From positions 93,951 to 157,950 of the forward strand of contig NZ_DS999411.1 in NCBI RefSeq assembly GCF_000158175.1: 64,000 nucleotides of DNA. Direction: 5' to 3'. This stretch comes from Luminiphilus syltensis NOR5-1B (GTDB lineage Bacteria > Pseudomonadota > Gammaproteobacteria > Pseudomonadales > Halieaceae). The notes below the pieces were generated by a model that worked only from the letters and a program-made list of their open reading frames with translations, ran no database searches and was not told the origin of the DNA. The position numbers and the translations under genes are program-made. Positions within the stretch are counted from its first letter, which is position 1. Each line of letters opens with the position of its first letter. Positions 53,971-63,374 of the stretch are shown piece after piece.

Positions 53971-54891
53971 CTAGGCCGCGTGGTCGCGACTGATTTTCTG
54001 CCAATTGTTGTTGAGCCAATAATGAGATCGACCACCCTGTGGCGACTCCATCAGCTCACTGAGTACCTTCACCGACTCCAGCAAGGCGGGGATATCCACA
54101 CCGGTATCGAGACCCATTTGCTCGCACATGGAAACCACGTCTTCAGTGGCCACATTGCCCTTCGCTCCCGGGGCAAAGGGGCAGCCGCCGAGTCCACCGG
54201 CGGAGCTGTCGAACTGGCGGATACCGCTCTCGATCCCCGCATAAACATTTGCCAGCGCCATGGCGCGGGTATCGTGAAAATGGCAACCCAGAACATCCGT
54301 GCCAAACTGCGCCACACATTCATTCATCAGACTGCGTACCGACGCCGGATCCGCGGCACCGATGGTATCGGCGATCACGAGCCGCGCCGGTTCATTGCGC
54401 ATCAACTGGGCTGCCTGCTCCAGCACCGTTGCCGGTGATACCTTGCCCTCGTAGGGGCATTCAAAAGCGACCGCGAGATAGACATGGATGGCAACGCCAT
54501 CCTCGCGGGCGCGAACCAAAATATCCTCCGCCATGGTGAAGGTCTCGGCGAGACTTTTGCGGATGTTGTTCTGGTTCATCTGCTCGGTAGCAGAAATAGC
54601 AATCGCATGGGTTCGTATACCGGCCTTGAGGGCCAGCTCATACCCCTTCATGTTGGGCACCAGCGCTGAGTACTCGGCGGCCGTCTCTGGAAGCGCTGCA
54701 GCGATCTGATCGGTCCCGGCCATCTGCGGCACCGCCTTGGGTGAAACAAAGCTCCCGATTTCGATCTCGGGGACACCGGTCTTGACCAACGACGCAATCA
54801 GCCGCTGCCGCTGCTCAACGCTCAGGTGCTTGGGCTGCGCCTGAAGCCCGTCTCTGGCCGACACTTCCTTGATAATAATCCGCTCAGTCAT
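53971..54891 (-). CDS. hydroxymethylglutaryl-CoA lyase family protein
   Basis: A 306-residue TIM-barrel lyase of the HMGL-like family. Metal/substrate residues appear in IIIKEVSARDGLQAQPKHLS and CHFHDTRAMALANVYAG (H-x-H). The flexible catalytic loop signature GLGGCPFAPGAKGNVATEDV holds the family Cys. HMG-CoA lyase makes acetyl-CoA and acetoacetate in leucine breakdown; relatives cleave other 3-hydroxyacyl-CoAs. The start is the ATG at 54891 with GGAGG 5 bp upstream. It heads the operon with hydantoinase A and B, an unusual partner set, so a citramalyl- or similar CoA substrate is possible. Confidence 0.88.
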   Translation of the reverse strand: MTERIIIKEVSARDGLQAQPKHLSVEQRQRLIASLVKTGVPEIEIGSFVSPKAVPQMAGTDQIAAALPETAAEYSALVPNMKGYELALKAGIRTHAIAISATEQMNQNNIRKSLAETFTMAEDILVRAREDGVAIHVYLAVAFECPYEGKVSPATVLEQAAQLMRNEPARLVIADTIGAADPASVRSLMNECVAQFGTDVLGCHFHDTRAMALANVYAGIESGIRQFDSSAGGLGGCPFAPGAKGNVATEDVVSMCEQMGLDTGVDIPALLESVKVLSELMESPQGGRSHYWLNNNWQKISRDHAA

Positions 54892-54997
54892 ACATTCCTC
54901 CCGGGGCCCTAAAGGGACACTACGCCGGATTGCTTGGCAAAAAACGAGCCATAGTGTACCCGATGAACTATTGAAAAATTCATGATTGAAGTCGTGT

Positions 54998-55399
54998 TTA
55001 AGCGCGGGAATTGGCCAGCTGAATGCGTCCACCGGCGATTTTTTCGGGCTCGAGATCGATAATTCGCCAATCGGAGACGCCCGCGCGTGGCGCCTCAGAG
55101 GTCAGCGCGCCGCCACCGCTGACCACCTGCTTCATGGACTCCTCGATGTCATCGGTCGTCAACGATAACAGGAACAGCCCCTCGCCCTGCTCGGCCAAAA
55201 CCCGCGCAGGCTCGCCTTCGGCGGTGGGCATTACCAGCACCAGATAGGATTCACCGATTCGGAAACGCGCCGTTTCAACGCCTCTTCCCGGAAGGCGTTC
55301 GTATTCGGGCTCTGGCAGTCCAAGCTGTGCCCGATACCGCGCAACCGCGTCATCCAGGTCGCGGACCAGCAGGTTAATGTGGTGTATGCCCTTAATCAT
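54998..55399 (-). CDS. VOC family protein, methylmalonyl-CoA epimerase-like
   Basis: A 133-residue vicinal-oxygen-chelate protein with two beta-alpha-beta-beta-beta units. MIKGIHHINLLVRDLDDAVA gives the first metal His. GVETARFRIGESYLVLVMPT and GEGLFLLSLTTDDIEESMKQ resemble methylmalonyl-CoA epimerases, but the C-terminal half is divergent and no mutase is nearby. Glyoxalase-type activity is also possible. It ends about 106 bp before the lyase gene on the same strand. Confidence 0.8.
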   Translation of the reverse strand: MIKGIHHINLLVRDLDDAVARYRAQLGLPEPEYERLPGRGVETARFRIGESYLVLVMPTAEGEPARVLAEQGEGLFLLSLTTDDIEESMKQVVSGGGALTSEAPRAGVSDWRIIDLEPEKIAGGRIQLANSRA

Positions 55400-55545
55400 T
55401 GAAGTGCCTTGAGTCCGGCAACAGTCGTATGGGAGACCGTCGGTTTTTCCATTTGAAAAGCGATTCGTGGCGACCGCGCTTACGTAGTATTCATCGCTTG
55501 ATATGCCTACTATCGACCTTTGGATTCGAAGAGGGGTCGCATTTT

Positions 55546-56157
55546 ATGAGAACGCTGGAGCGAAGTGATCAGGGATTGGGTGCCAAACCGGCGCTGGTGG
55601 TGATCGACGTGGTGAATGGCTTTACCGATGAACAATGCCCCCTGGGCGCGAAGGCGGATACGGTCGTCGACGCCAATGTGGCATTGATGAACGCCTTCCA
55701 CGATGCCAACTTGCCGGTCTTTCTCACCACCGTTATTTACCGAAGTCCCGACCAGGCACAGGTCTTCAGGGCGCGACTACCCGCTCTGGAGTGCCTGACT
55801 CCCGACTCGCATTGGGTTGAATACGATCCTCGATTACCGATTGCCGAAACCGACATCTCGATAGAAAAAGTGCACGCCAGCGGATTCCATGGCACCGATC
55901 TGGATAAGCAGCTGCGCGCCCGGGGCGTCGACTCACTGGTGGTCACAGGACTGACGACCAGTGGCTGTGTTCGCGCCACCGTCGTCGACGGGCTGCAAAA
56001 CAATTATCGCGTTGTTGTCCCCGAGGAGGCGGTGGGCGACCGGAATCCTGACGCCCATGCGGCTAATCTCTACGACATGAATGCGAAATACGCCGACGTG
56101 CTATCCCTGTCAAAAACGCTGGAAGCGCTGGCTGCGCTGCGGCAATCGGCCGCCTGA
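55546..56157 (+). CDS. isochorismatase-family cysteine hydrolase (N-carbamoylsarcosine amidase-like)
   Basis: A 203-residue amidase. The catalytic triad is visible: D21 (LVVIDVVNGF), K108 (SIEKVHASGF) and C141 (GLTTSGCVRATVVDGLQ). C-terminal NLYDMNAKYADVLSL is typical of N-carbamoylsarcosine amidases and maleamate amidohydrolases. The start is the ATG at 55546 with GAGGGG upstream; the frame is open to 55399. If it takes N-carbamoylsarcosine, it would release sarcosine, CO2 and ammonia. The nearby hydantoinase A/B would make that substrate from N-methylhydantoin (inference; see findings). Confidence 0.85.
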   Translation: MRTLERSDQGLGAKPALVVIDVVNGFTDEQCPLGAKADTVVDANVALMNAFHDANLPVFLTTVIYRSPDQAQVFRARLPALECLTPDSHWVEYDPRLPIAETDISIEKVHASGFHGTDLDKQLRARGVDSLVVTGLTTSGCVRATVVDGLQNNYRVVVPEEAVGDRNPDAHAANLYDMNAKYADVLSLSKTLEALAALRQSAA

Positions 56158-56203
56158 GCCACTGCCCGCAGTGGACCGGGCTGGAGCTCCCGCGCCGGAA
56201 CAG

Positions 56204-56488
56204 TCAGTGCTTCGATTGCTCGAAAGCCGCTTGTTGCTCCGGCGTCGCCTCGGTCTGGTATTTGGCCTTCCATTCCTCGTAAGGCATTCCATAAACCCGT
56301 TCTCGGGCGTCGTCGTAAGTCACCGACTGGCCGTGCTCTTCGGCAGCGGCCACATACCATTTAGACAGGCAGTTGCGGCAGAATCCGGCCAGATTCATTA
56401 GGTCGATATTCTGTACGTCCTTTCGACTGTCCAAATGGTCGAGCAAACGCCGAAAAACCTGTGCTTCGATAGCCTGTTGATCACTCAT
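56204..56488 (-). CDS. DUF1244 family protein
   Basis: A 94-residue protein of the conserved proteobacterial DUF1244 family. The core string is complete: VFRRLLDHLDSRKDVQNIDL then MNLAGFCRNCLSKWYVAAAE, and YGMPYEEWKAKYQTEATPEQ. CRNC gives two cysteines that may bind metal. Function unknown. It overlaps the NUDIX gene by 8 bp on the same strand, so they are cotranscribed. Confidence 0.92.
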   Translation of the reverse strand: MSDQQAIEAQVFRRLLDHLDSRKDVQNIDLMNLAGFCRNCLSKWYVAAAEEHGQSVTYDDARERVYGMPYEEWKAKYQTEATPEQQAAFEQSKH

Positions 56489-56969
56489 TGTCGATCTCCT
56501 CTGTACGGTCTGGATAGCGCTCGGCTATCAATTGTTCAATGATCTTCTCCTGCCCCGGAAAACGCCAGGCCAGATCACTGAATTGATGCGGCGAATACCA
56601 GCCCGCACTGTCTATTTCCTGCGCACGCAGCACCTTCGGTGTTGCATTTTGCTCATCGATGGGATCGCACCAGTACAGGTGAAAGCCATTATCGAAGCGC
56701 TGGCTCAGTTCGCCCGCGACGACCTCGATACCGGCCTCCTCCCAGGTTTCGCGCTCAGCACCACACTGGGCCGACTCACCGGGATCGACGCTCCCCCCCG
56801 GAGGACCAAAACCCACATTCTTACTTGAGATCAATAGCACACCCTGCTCGGCGACCACGAGGCATCCGGCACTGGGCGCCGCGTTGGCTTTTCCCGAAAA
56901 GTGGCAGGGCGGCATTGATGTACAACCCACCATTAACAGGGCCAGCAGCACCAAAAGGCTAGTTCTCAT
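56481..56969 (-). CDS. NUDIX hydrolase with lipoprotein signal peptide
   Basis: A 162-residue protein combining a lipoprotein signal (RTSLLVLLALLMVGC, lipid Cys C16) with a complete NUDIX box at 59-81 (GGSVDPGESAQCGAERETWE then EAGI): G59, E65, R73, E74, E77, E78, G80. NUDIX enzymes split nucleoside-diphosphate-linked compounds and normally work in the cytoplasm. Here the enzyme would face the periplasm. The ATG overlaps the last 11 bases of dnaE, so translation of the two is coupled. If a later start were used the signal would be lost, but no ATG lies between C16 and the NUDIX box apart from M19, which lacks a ribosome site. Confidence 0.82.
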   Translation of the reverse strand: MRTSLLVLLALLMVGCTSMPPCHFSGKANAAPSAGCLVVAEQGVLLISSKNVGFGPPGGSVDPGESAQCGAERETWEEAGIEVVAGELSQRFDNGFHLYWCDPIDEQNATPKVLRAQEIDSAGWYSPHQFSDLAWRFPGQEKIIEQLIAERYPDRTEEIDNE

Positions 56970-59900
56970 AGAGTAATTCTACATTGTCGTTACCCAGCGT
57001 TCCCCGCAAATCATCGAGTAATGAATCGGTGGGAGTGACCTGCCATTGAGAACCGAGTCGAATTCGGGCCTGCCCCAGGGGTTGCTGATAGTCGATGCAA
57101 ATCGGACACTCACCGCCTCTGTATTTGAGCAGTAGCTCTCTCAGCGACTGACGCAAACCGCTGTCGAGCTGCGCCCGATCCATTCGAACCAGCATGGCAG
57201 TGATACGCCCCTCTCGGGCCTGCTCCAACGATCGAACCGATTTCACGCGCAAATTGAGACCACCACTGAACTCATCGGTCTGCAGGCGCCCCTCCAGCAG
57301 GACAATTCGATCCTTCTCAAGCAATTCGCGATTTTCGCTGTAAATATCGGCAAAAACGGTGGCTTCGATCTGCCCTGATCCATCGTCGATCCCCAGTACA
57401 GCCAAAACCCCCCGCTGGGTGCGGATCGTACGCACCGAAACAATAAGCCCTGCCACCGTGGCGCTGTTATCCGCCTGTAAATCACGAATACGGCGACTGG
57501 CAAATTTTCGCACCTCGGCCTCGTATTCCTCCATAGGGTGCCCGCTTAGAAAGCTGCCAATACTTTCTTTTTCACCGTTCAGTAGTCGTTTGGATGACCA
57601 CGGACGGGCATTGCGATGGTGCTCGTAGGGATCGTGTCGATGGCCTGCAGCGAGTACATCGCCGAACAAATCACCCATACCCGCCGCGGTATTATTCGCC
57701 GCCTGCTCGGCCGCTCGCAGGGCGTCCTCGACCGCAGACATCATTATCCAGCGCTCGACCCCTAACCCATCGAGTGCGCCACTGTTAATCAGCGCTTCGA
57801 TGGCGCGTCGATTGACTTTGCGTGGGTCAGTGCGGTCGCAAAATTCAAACAGGTCAACAAAGGGGCCCGCGTTACGCGCCGCAAGAATGCTCTCTACGGG
57901 GCCCTCGCCCAGCCCCTTGATGGCACCGAGACCGTAAATGATTTCTCCGCGGTCGTTGACGGAAAAAGCGTACTCACCTTCATTCGCATCGGGGGGGCGA
58001 ACGGTAATGCCCAACTGCTTACATTCGTCCCGGAGCGTAATCAGCTTGTCTGTATTATCAAGCTCGGAACTCATAACCGCTGCCATGAATTCCGCGGGAT
58101 AATGGGCTTTGAGCCAGGCGGTTTGATAGGACACCAACGCATATGCCGCTGAGTGGGACTTGTTGAATCCATAGCCCGCAAACTTTTCTACCAGATCAAA
58201 GATGCGTGTCGCCAGATCAGGGTCAATACCCTTTCGGCTGGCTCCCTCGGCGAAGACCGATCGCTGCTTCGCCATCTCCTCGAGCTTTTTCTTACCCATC
58301 GCGCGTCGAAGCAGGTCAGCGCCGCCCAGCGTATACCCGGCCAGCTCCTGGGCGATCTGCATGACCTGTTCCTGATACAGAATAATGCCGTACGTGGGTT
58401 CCAGTATCGGCTGCAACACCGGGTGCTGGTATTGCGCGTCAGGGTAAGACACCTGTTCGCGCCCGTGCTTGCGATCAATAAAATTATCGACCATGCCCGA
58501 TTGCAGGGGCCCCGGACGAAACAGCGCCACCAGCGCAATGATGTCTTCGAAACAATCGGGTTTCAGGCGCTTGATCAGCTCCTTCATACCGCGACTTTCC
58601 AATTGAAATACCGCGGTGGTTTCAGCCTGTTGCAGGACCTTGAAAACCGCGGGGTCATCTAGTGGCAGGGTCGAAATATCAAGCTTGGCTTCACCCTCGC
58701 GCGCCCGCCGCTCATCGATCATGCGGACGGCCCAGTCGATGATGGTCAGCGTCCGCAGGCCGAGGAAGTCAAACTTCACCAGGCCCGCCTCTTCGACGTC
58801 ATTCTTGTCGTATTGGGTAACGACTCCGCCGCCCTCCTCATCGCAGTACAGCGGAGAGAAGTCGGTCAACCGCGATGGGGCGATGACTACACCACCGGCG
58901 TGCTTACCGACGTTGCGGGTCGCCCCCTCGAGTTGCACGGCCATGTCCCAGATTTCCTGGGCGGCGCTATCCTCACGAAGCAGATCCTTTATGGCATCTT
59001 CCTGCCGCAACGCCTTTTCCAGCGTCATGCCCACCTCAAAGGGGATGAGCTTGGACATCTTGTCAGCGAGACCAAAAGGCTTATCCTGCACGCGAGCCAC
59101 GTCTCGAACGACCGCCTTGGCGGCCATGGTGCCAAATGTGATGATCTGGGAAACCGCTTCGCGACCGTACATATCCGCGACGTAATCGATCACCTCATCC
59201 CGGCGGTCCATGCAGAAATCAACATCGAAGTCGGGCATGGATACCCGCTGCGGGTTCAGAAAGCGCTCAAACAGTAAATCATAGGTCAGTGGATCAAGAT
59301 CGGTAATCTCCAGTGCATAGGCCACCAGCGACCCGGCGCCCGATCCTCGACCCGGGCCCACGGGAATCCCCTGCTGCTTGGCCCAACGAATAAAATCCAT
59401 CACCACCAGGAAATAACCGGGGAAACCCATCTCATTGATGATCTTGAGCTCAAAATCGAGCCGCTCCTGATAGGGTGCCGGATCCGGGTTGCCCAGGGCG
59501 CGAAGCCGTACCGCCAGACCTTCGTTAGCGAGGTGGGCGAGAAAACTCTCGGTGGAGTGTTCTTCCGGAACCGGGAAATTGGGTAGAAACGGCTCTCCCA
59601 GGCGGATACTCACCGAGCAACGGCGTGCAATCTCTACCGTATTCTCAATGGCTTCCGGAATATCAGAGAACAGCGCCGCCATTTCCTCGGCGCTGCGTAA
59701 AAACTGCTTTTCGGAGTAGTCACGAGGACGCCGGGGATCGTCGAGAGTTCGCCCCTCGCCAATGCACACCCGCGCTTCATGGGCCTCGAACTCAGAAGGC
59801 GTCAGGAAGCGAACGTCGTTGGTTGCCACCACGGGGCAGTCCAGCTCGGCGGCGAGCGCTACCGCCGCATGGATATAATCCTCCTCTCCAGGTCTTCCCG

Positions 59901-60411
59901 TACGCTGCAGTTCGATATAGAACCGATCAGGAAAGTCGCGCTGATAATCGATCAGCGCCTGCCGGGCTTCTTCGGGATGCTGAAGCAGTAGCAACTGCCC
60001 GACATGGCCCAGCCGCCCTCCTGACAGCGCGATCAGGCCCTCGGCGTGATCACCCAACCAGGCGCGCTGTACCGAAGCCCGACCATGATGCTGCCCATCG
60101 CGCCACGCCCGGGTAATCAGGGTCGTCAGGTTTTGATAGCCGGTCTCATCCTGCGCGAGTAAGCAGAGACTGTGGTGTCGATCGGGATCATCCGGATCAA
60201 CAACCCAAAAATCCGCGCCGACTATCAATTTTATACCGGCGCTGGCCGCCGCCTTATAGGCTTTTATTAGCCCATAGAAATTAGTGAGATCAGTTATCGC
60301 GACCGCAGGCATTTTAGCGGCGGCCAGCGCACTCATTAATGGCTTGATTTTTACAAGACCATCGACCAGCGAATACTCGGTGTGCAACCTGAGGTGAACA
60401 AACGACGTCAT
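56959..60411 (-). CDS. dnaE: DNA polymerase III subunit alpha
   Basis: The replicative polymerase subunit, 1150 residues (E. coli 1160). The PHP domain opens with HLRLHTEYSLVDGLVKIKPL. The catalytic aspartates are in MPDFDVDFCMDRRDEVIDYV near residue 400 and VKFDFLGLRTLTIIDW near 555. The finger region has GYGFNKSHSAAYALVSYQTA, and the C-terminal OB fold and tau-binding region follow. It begins 2 bp after the rnhB stop, in the standard lpxD-fabZ-lpxA-lpxB-rnhB-dnaE order. Confidence 0.98.
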   Translation of the reverse strand: MTSFVHLRLHTEYSLVDGLVKIKPLMSALAAAKMPAVAITDLTNFYGLIKAYKAAASAGIKLIVGADFWVVDPDDPDRHHSLCLLAQDETGYQNLTTLITRAWRDGQHHGRASVQRAWLGDHAEGLIALSGGRLGHVGQLLLLQHPEEARQALIDYQRDFPDRFYIELQRTGRPGEEDYIHAAVALAAELDCPVVATNDVRFLTPSEFEAHEARVCIGEGRTLDDPRRPRDYSEKQFLRSAEEMAALFSDIPEAIENTVEIARRCSVSIRLGEPFLPNFPVPEEHSTESFLAHLANEGLAVRLRALGNPDPAPYQERLDFELKIINEMGFPGYFLVVMDFIRWAKQQGIPVGPGRGSGAGSLVAYALEITDLDPLTYDLLFERFLNPQRVSMPDFDVDFCMDRRDEVIDYVADMYGREAVSQIITFGTMAAKAVVRDVARVQDKPFGLADKMSKLIPFEVGMTLEKALRQEDAIKDLLREDSAAQEIWDMAVQLEGATRNVGKHAGGVVIAPSRLTDFSPLYCDEEGGGVVTQYDKNDVEEAGLVKFDFLGLRTLTIIDWAVRMIDERRAREGEAKLDISTLPLDDPAVFKVLQQAETTAVFQLESRGMKELIKRLKPDCFEDIIALVALFRPGPLQSGMVDNFIDRKHGREQVSYPDAQYQHPVLQPILEPTYGIILYQEQVMQIAQELAGYTLGGADLLRRAMGKKKLEEMAKQRSVFAEGASRKGIDPDLATRIFDLVEKFAGYGFNKSHSAAYALVSYQTAWLKAHYPAEFMAAVMSSELDNTDKLITLRDECKQLGITVRPPDANEGEYAFSVNDRGEIIYGLGAIKGLGEGPVESILAARNAGPFVDLFEFCDRTDPRKVNRRAIEALINSGALDGLGVERWIMMSAVEDALRAAEQAANNTAAGMGDLFGDVLAAGHRHDPYEHHRNARPWSSKRLLNGEKESIGSFLSGHPMEEYEAEVRKFASRRIRDLQADNSATVAGLIVSVRTIRTQRGVLAVLGIDDGSGQIEATVFADIYSENRELLEKDRIVLLEGRLQTDEFSGGLNLRVKSVRSLEQAREGRITAMLVRMDRAQLDSGLRQSLRELLLKYRGGECPICIDYQQPLGQARIRLGSQWQVTPTDSLLDDLRGTLGNDNVELLYEN

Positions 60412-60413
60412 GG

Positions 60414-61028
60414 TTATACGCTAGCGTCTGCGGACAGGTCGAGCAAGCGCCGCACCGGCGCAAAGCTACGGCGATGGATGGGCGTTACCCCCAAGCTCGC
60501 CAGAGCCTCGAGGTGGGCGCGAGTGGGATACCCCTTGTGCTGCGCGAAACCATAGCCCGGATACTGCTCATCCAGCGCGATCAACTCCTCATCCCGCTGT
60601 ACTTTGGCAATAATCGAGGCAGCCCCGATGGCGGGCTCAATACCATCGCCACCCACCACGGGTTCGGATCGATAGTCCCAGCGTGGAAGCCGGTTACCAT
60701 CAACCAGAATAAAATCAGGCCTCAGCGACAAACCCTCGACGGCTCGAGTCATCGCCAACAGGGATGCCTCGAGAATATTCAGCCGGTCAATTTCGTCGAC
60801 AGAGGCACGACCGATACTCCAGCAACAGGCTTCAGCTTTGATCTGTACAGCCAGTTGTGCCCGACGTTTAGGGGACAGTTTTTTTGAATCGGTAATGCCT
60901 GCCGGGGATACATCACCCAGAATCACGGCTGCCGCGACAACATCGCCCGCCAGTGGACCTCGACCCACCTCATCAACACCGGCCACCCTCTGCCCCGATC
61001 GCTCATCAAACAGGTTCGCAACCTTCAT
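60414..61028 (-). CDS. rnhB: ribonuclease HII
   Basis: A 204-residue RNase HII, which removes ribonucleotides from DNA and RNA-DNA hybrids. The acidic catalytic pair is in [20 protein letters not shown] (D-E of the family motif), with further acids in ILVDGNRLP and [18 protein letters not shown]. The C-terminal [20 protein letters not shown] is conserved. Its ATG overlaps the lpxB stop by four bases. Confidence 0.97.
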   Translation of the reverse strand: MKVANLFDERSGQRVAGVDEVGRGPLAGDVVAAAVILGDVSPAGITDSKKLSPKRRAQLAVQIKAEACCWSIGRASVDEIDRLNILEASLLAMTRAVEGLSLRPDFILVDGNRLPRWDYRSEPVVGGDGIEPAIGAASIIAKVQRDEELIALDEQYPGYGFAQHKGYPTRAHLEALASLGVTPIHRRSFAPVRRLLDLSADASV

Positions 61029-62161
61029 CGACTCAGCAAACCCTCCAGAGCATCGGCGGCACGAGGCGCAAAATCAGCGCCAATCCGCTCTGCCAGCTCC
61101 TCAAAAACAGGCACCTGGGTTTGGTCGCCCTCCGCCAGAATACCCATGATGGCGTCCGCTATCGCCGACGGCGTCGCCGCATCCTGTAATAACTCAGGGA
61201 CGATTTCCCGGTCGGCAAGAATATTCGGCAAGCCAACAAATCGAGTAATCGCCATACGGGACAAGACCTGCCAGGACACCGCACCTAATCGATAGGCAAT
61301 CACCATGGGTCGTCGAAGCAGCATGGCCTCGAGTGTTGCCGTCCCCGACGCCAGCAGCACCGAATCGGCAGCCACCATCGCCAGTCGACCCTGGGCTTCA
61401 ATGACCTCTACAGGAAGATCAACACCTTCCAGCACCGCCATGATCTGCTCGCGCCGATGGGGGCTCGCCGCTGGAATGACGAAGCGAAGCGCAGGATTGA
61501 CCTGTACCAGGCGCAGCATGGCCTCTTTAAACAAGGGCATGAGCATTCGCACCTCGGCGGCGCGGCTGCCGGGCATCACCGCAACTACCGTATCGTTATC
61601 GGCAAAACCGAGACGAATTCGGGCGGTCGCCTTATCGGGTAATAGCGGGAGTTCCTCAATCAGTGGATGACCCACACAGACTGCAGGGATACCGGCCTGC
61701 TCGTAAATGGGGACCTCAAAGGGGAGAAGGCACAGCATCAGATCGACGGCTTCCGCGATACGCCGAATCCGCCCCGGGCGCCACGCCCACACCGACGGGC
61801 TGACCAGATGGGCGGTAGTCATCCCGGATCGACGCAATTTGCGCTCGAGAGTTAGATTGAAATCCGGGCTATCGATACCCAAAAACAGATCGGGCCGGAG
61901 GGCAATTTGCTGGTTGTAGACGGCCTGACGGATGCGCAACAGTTCAGGTAGACGTTTGAGTGGCTCTATCAGACCCATCACCGACAGACGATCCATGGGC
62001 ACCAGCGAATGAAGCCCCTGGGCCGCCATTAAATCTCCGCCAATACCGCTCACTGCCATCTGAGTATGTCGCTGCGCCAGTTCCTGCAAGACGGCGGCAC
62101 CGAGAATGTCGCCTGAGGCTTCACCGGCCAGCACGCCGATATTGAGTGCCCCCTCCGGCAC
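61025..62161 (-). CDS. lpxB: lipid-A-disaccharide synthase
   Basis: LpxB condenses UDP-diacylglucosamine with lipid X to form the lipid A disaccharide on the inner face of the inner membrane. The 378 residues match the family. [20 protein letters not shown] opens the protein; [39 protein letters not shown] and [20 protein letters not shown] are family blocks. The start is the GTG at 62161, which overlaps the TAG of lpxA by one base; no better ATG is present nearby. Confidence 0.97.
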   Translation of the reverse strand: MPEGALNIGVLAGEASGDILGAAVLQELAQRHTQMAVSGIGGDLMAAQGLHSLVPMDRLSVMGLIEPLKRLPELLRIRQAVYNQQIALRPDLFLGIDSPDFNLTLERKLRRSGMTTAHLVSPSVWAWRPGRIRRIAEAVDLMLCLLPFEVPIYEQAGIPAVCVGHPLIEELPLLPDKATARIRLGFADNDTVVAVMPGSRAAEVRMLMPLFKEAMLRLVQVNPALRFVIPAASPHRREQIMAVLEGVDLPVEVIEAQGRLAMVAADSVLLASGTATLEAMLLRRPMVIAYRLGAVSWQVLSRMAITRFVGLPNILADREIVPELLQDAATPSAIADAIMGILAEGDQTQVPVFEELAERIGADFAPRAADALEGLLSR

Positions 62162-62931
62162 TAGCGAACGATGCCGCGCTCTGAGTTGCGCAGAGAATCG
62201 ATAAGCAACTGTATCTCGGGCGTCTGGGAGACCATGTTTTCCAGCCGCTCAATAGCCACGTCCAGTGTGAGGCCCTGACGATAGATAATCTTGTAGGCGC
62301 GGCGAATTTCATTGATGGCATGACTGCCAAACCCGCGCCGGCGCAAACCCTCCAGATTTATGGTCTTGGCTTGTGCAGGACTACCGGCAACCGTCACGTA
62401 AGCGGGAACATCCTTACCAATAGCGGTACCCATGCCACTGAAACTATGGGCTCCCAGCTTGCAGAACTGGTGCACCAGGGTGTAGCCGCTCAGGATCGCC
62501 CAATCGCCGACCACGACATGCCCGGCCAGCGCCGCGTTGTTGACGAGAATGGTATTGTCGCCCACCACACTGTCATGGCCGATATGGACGTAGGCCATAA
62601 TCAGGTTTTTATTACCGATCAGGGTTAGCGATTTATCCTGCACCGTACCGCGGTGAATGGTGACGTTCTCGCGGATGACATTGTCATCACCAATATGCAG
62701 TTCAGTAGGCTCGTTGCGATACTTGAGATCAGGGGTGGCCTCACCCACAGTGGAGAACTGGTAAATATGGTTGCGCTTGCCGATTCGCGTGGGACCGCGC
62801 ACCACCACATGGGGCTCTATAATCGTGCCCTCGTCGATGATCACCCCGGGGCCGATAAAGCTCCAGGGGCCCACCTCAACCGAGTCAGCGATCTCCGCGG
62901 TAGGATCGACAATGGCGGTCGGGTGAATCAC
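62161..62931 (-). CDS. lpxA: UDP-N-acetylglucosamine acyltransferase
   Basis: LpxA adds the first 3-hydroxyacyl chain to UDP-GlcNAc in lipid A synthesis. The 256-residue left-handed beta-helix has many hexapeptide repeats (VEVGPWSFIGPGVIIDEGTI). The catalytic His is in MAYVHIGHDSVVGDNTILV, and the C-terminal helical domain starts at about 190. It follows fabZ after 3 bp. Confidence 0.97.
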   Translation of the reverse strand: MIHPTAIVDPTAEIADSVEVGPWSFIGPGVIIDEGTIIEPHVVVRGPTRIGKRNHIYQFSTVGEATPDLKYRNEPTELHIGDDNVIRENVTIHRGTVQDKSLTLIGNKNLIMAYVHIGHDSVVGDNTILVNNAALAGHVVVGDWAILSGYTLVHQFCKLGAHSFSGMGTAIGKDVPAYVTVAGSPAQAKTINLEGLRRRGFGSHAINEIRRAYKIIYRQGLTLDVAIERLENMVSQTPEIQLLIDSLRNSERGIVR

Positions 62932-62934
62932 CGA

Positions 62935-63369
62935 TCAGCGGTCCGCGCATAAAATGGTTGCCGACGCGCACAGCGCGCCGTCGACCCGCGATTCCACTTC
63001 GAACTTCCAAATCCCCCGGCGCTCACCCAGAACCTTGGCAAACAGATGCACCCTGTCCCCGGGAACACAGGGGCGCTTGAAGCGAAGTTTATCCGCGCCG
63101 ACAAAATAGTAGATGGAGCCGTCCGCAGGGGTTTTACCCATGGTTTTGAAACCCAGAATACCCGCCGCCTGCGCCATCGCCTCGACGAGTAAAACGCCCG
63201 GGAAGACCGGCTCATCCGGGAAGTGCCCGTCGAAAAAGGGCTCATTGATCGACAAATTCTTATAGGCTTCGATCGATACTCCCGGTTCCAGAGCGACTAC
63301 TCTGTCAACCAAAAGGAAGGGGTATCGATGCGGCAGATGCTCCCGAATTTCGCCTATGTCCATGATCAT
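62935..63369 (-). CDS. fabZ: 3-hydroxyacyl-ACP dehydratase FabZ
   Basis: FabZ dehydrates 3-hydroxyacyl-ACP in fatty-acid elongation. The hotdog-fold active site is in [20 protein letters not shown] and [10 protein letters not shown] (catalytic His and Glu). I chose the ATG at 63369 because AAGGAG at the end of lpxD is 8 bp upstream. A GTG at 63378 overlapping the lpxD TGA, and an ATG at 63363, are other in-frame choices. Either way the protein is about 142-147 residues. Confidence 0.97.
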   Translation of the reverse strand: MIMDIGEIREHLPHRYPFLLVDRVVALEPGVSIEAYKNLSINEPFFDGHFPDEPVFPGVLLVEAMAQAAGILGFKTMGKTPADGSIYYFVGADKLRFKRPCVPGDRVHLFAKVLGERRGIWKFEVESRVDGALCASATILCADR

Positions 63370-63374
63370 CGATC

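Noticed and set aside
38571-60900. Long open frames opposite alaS and dnaE
   Set aside because: They mirror strongly coding, GC-rich genes on the other strand and show no protein families.
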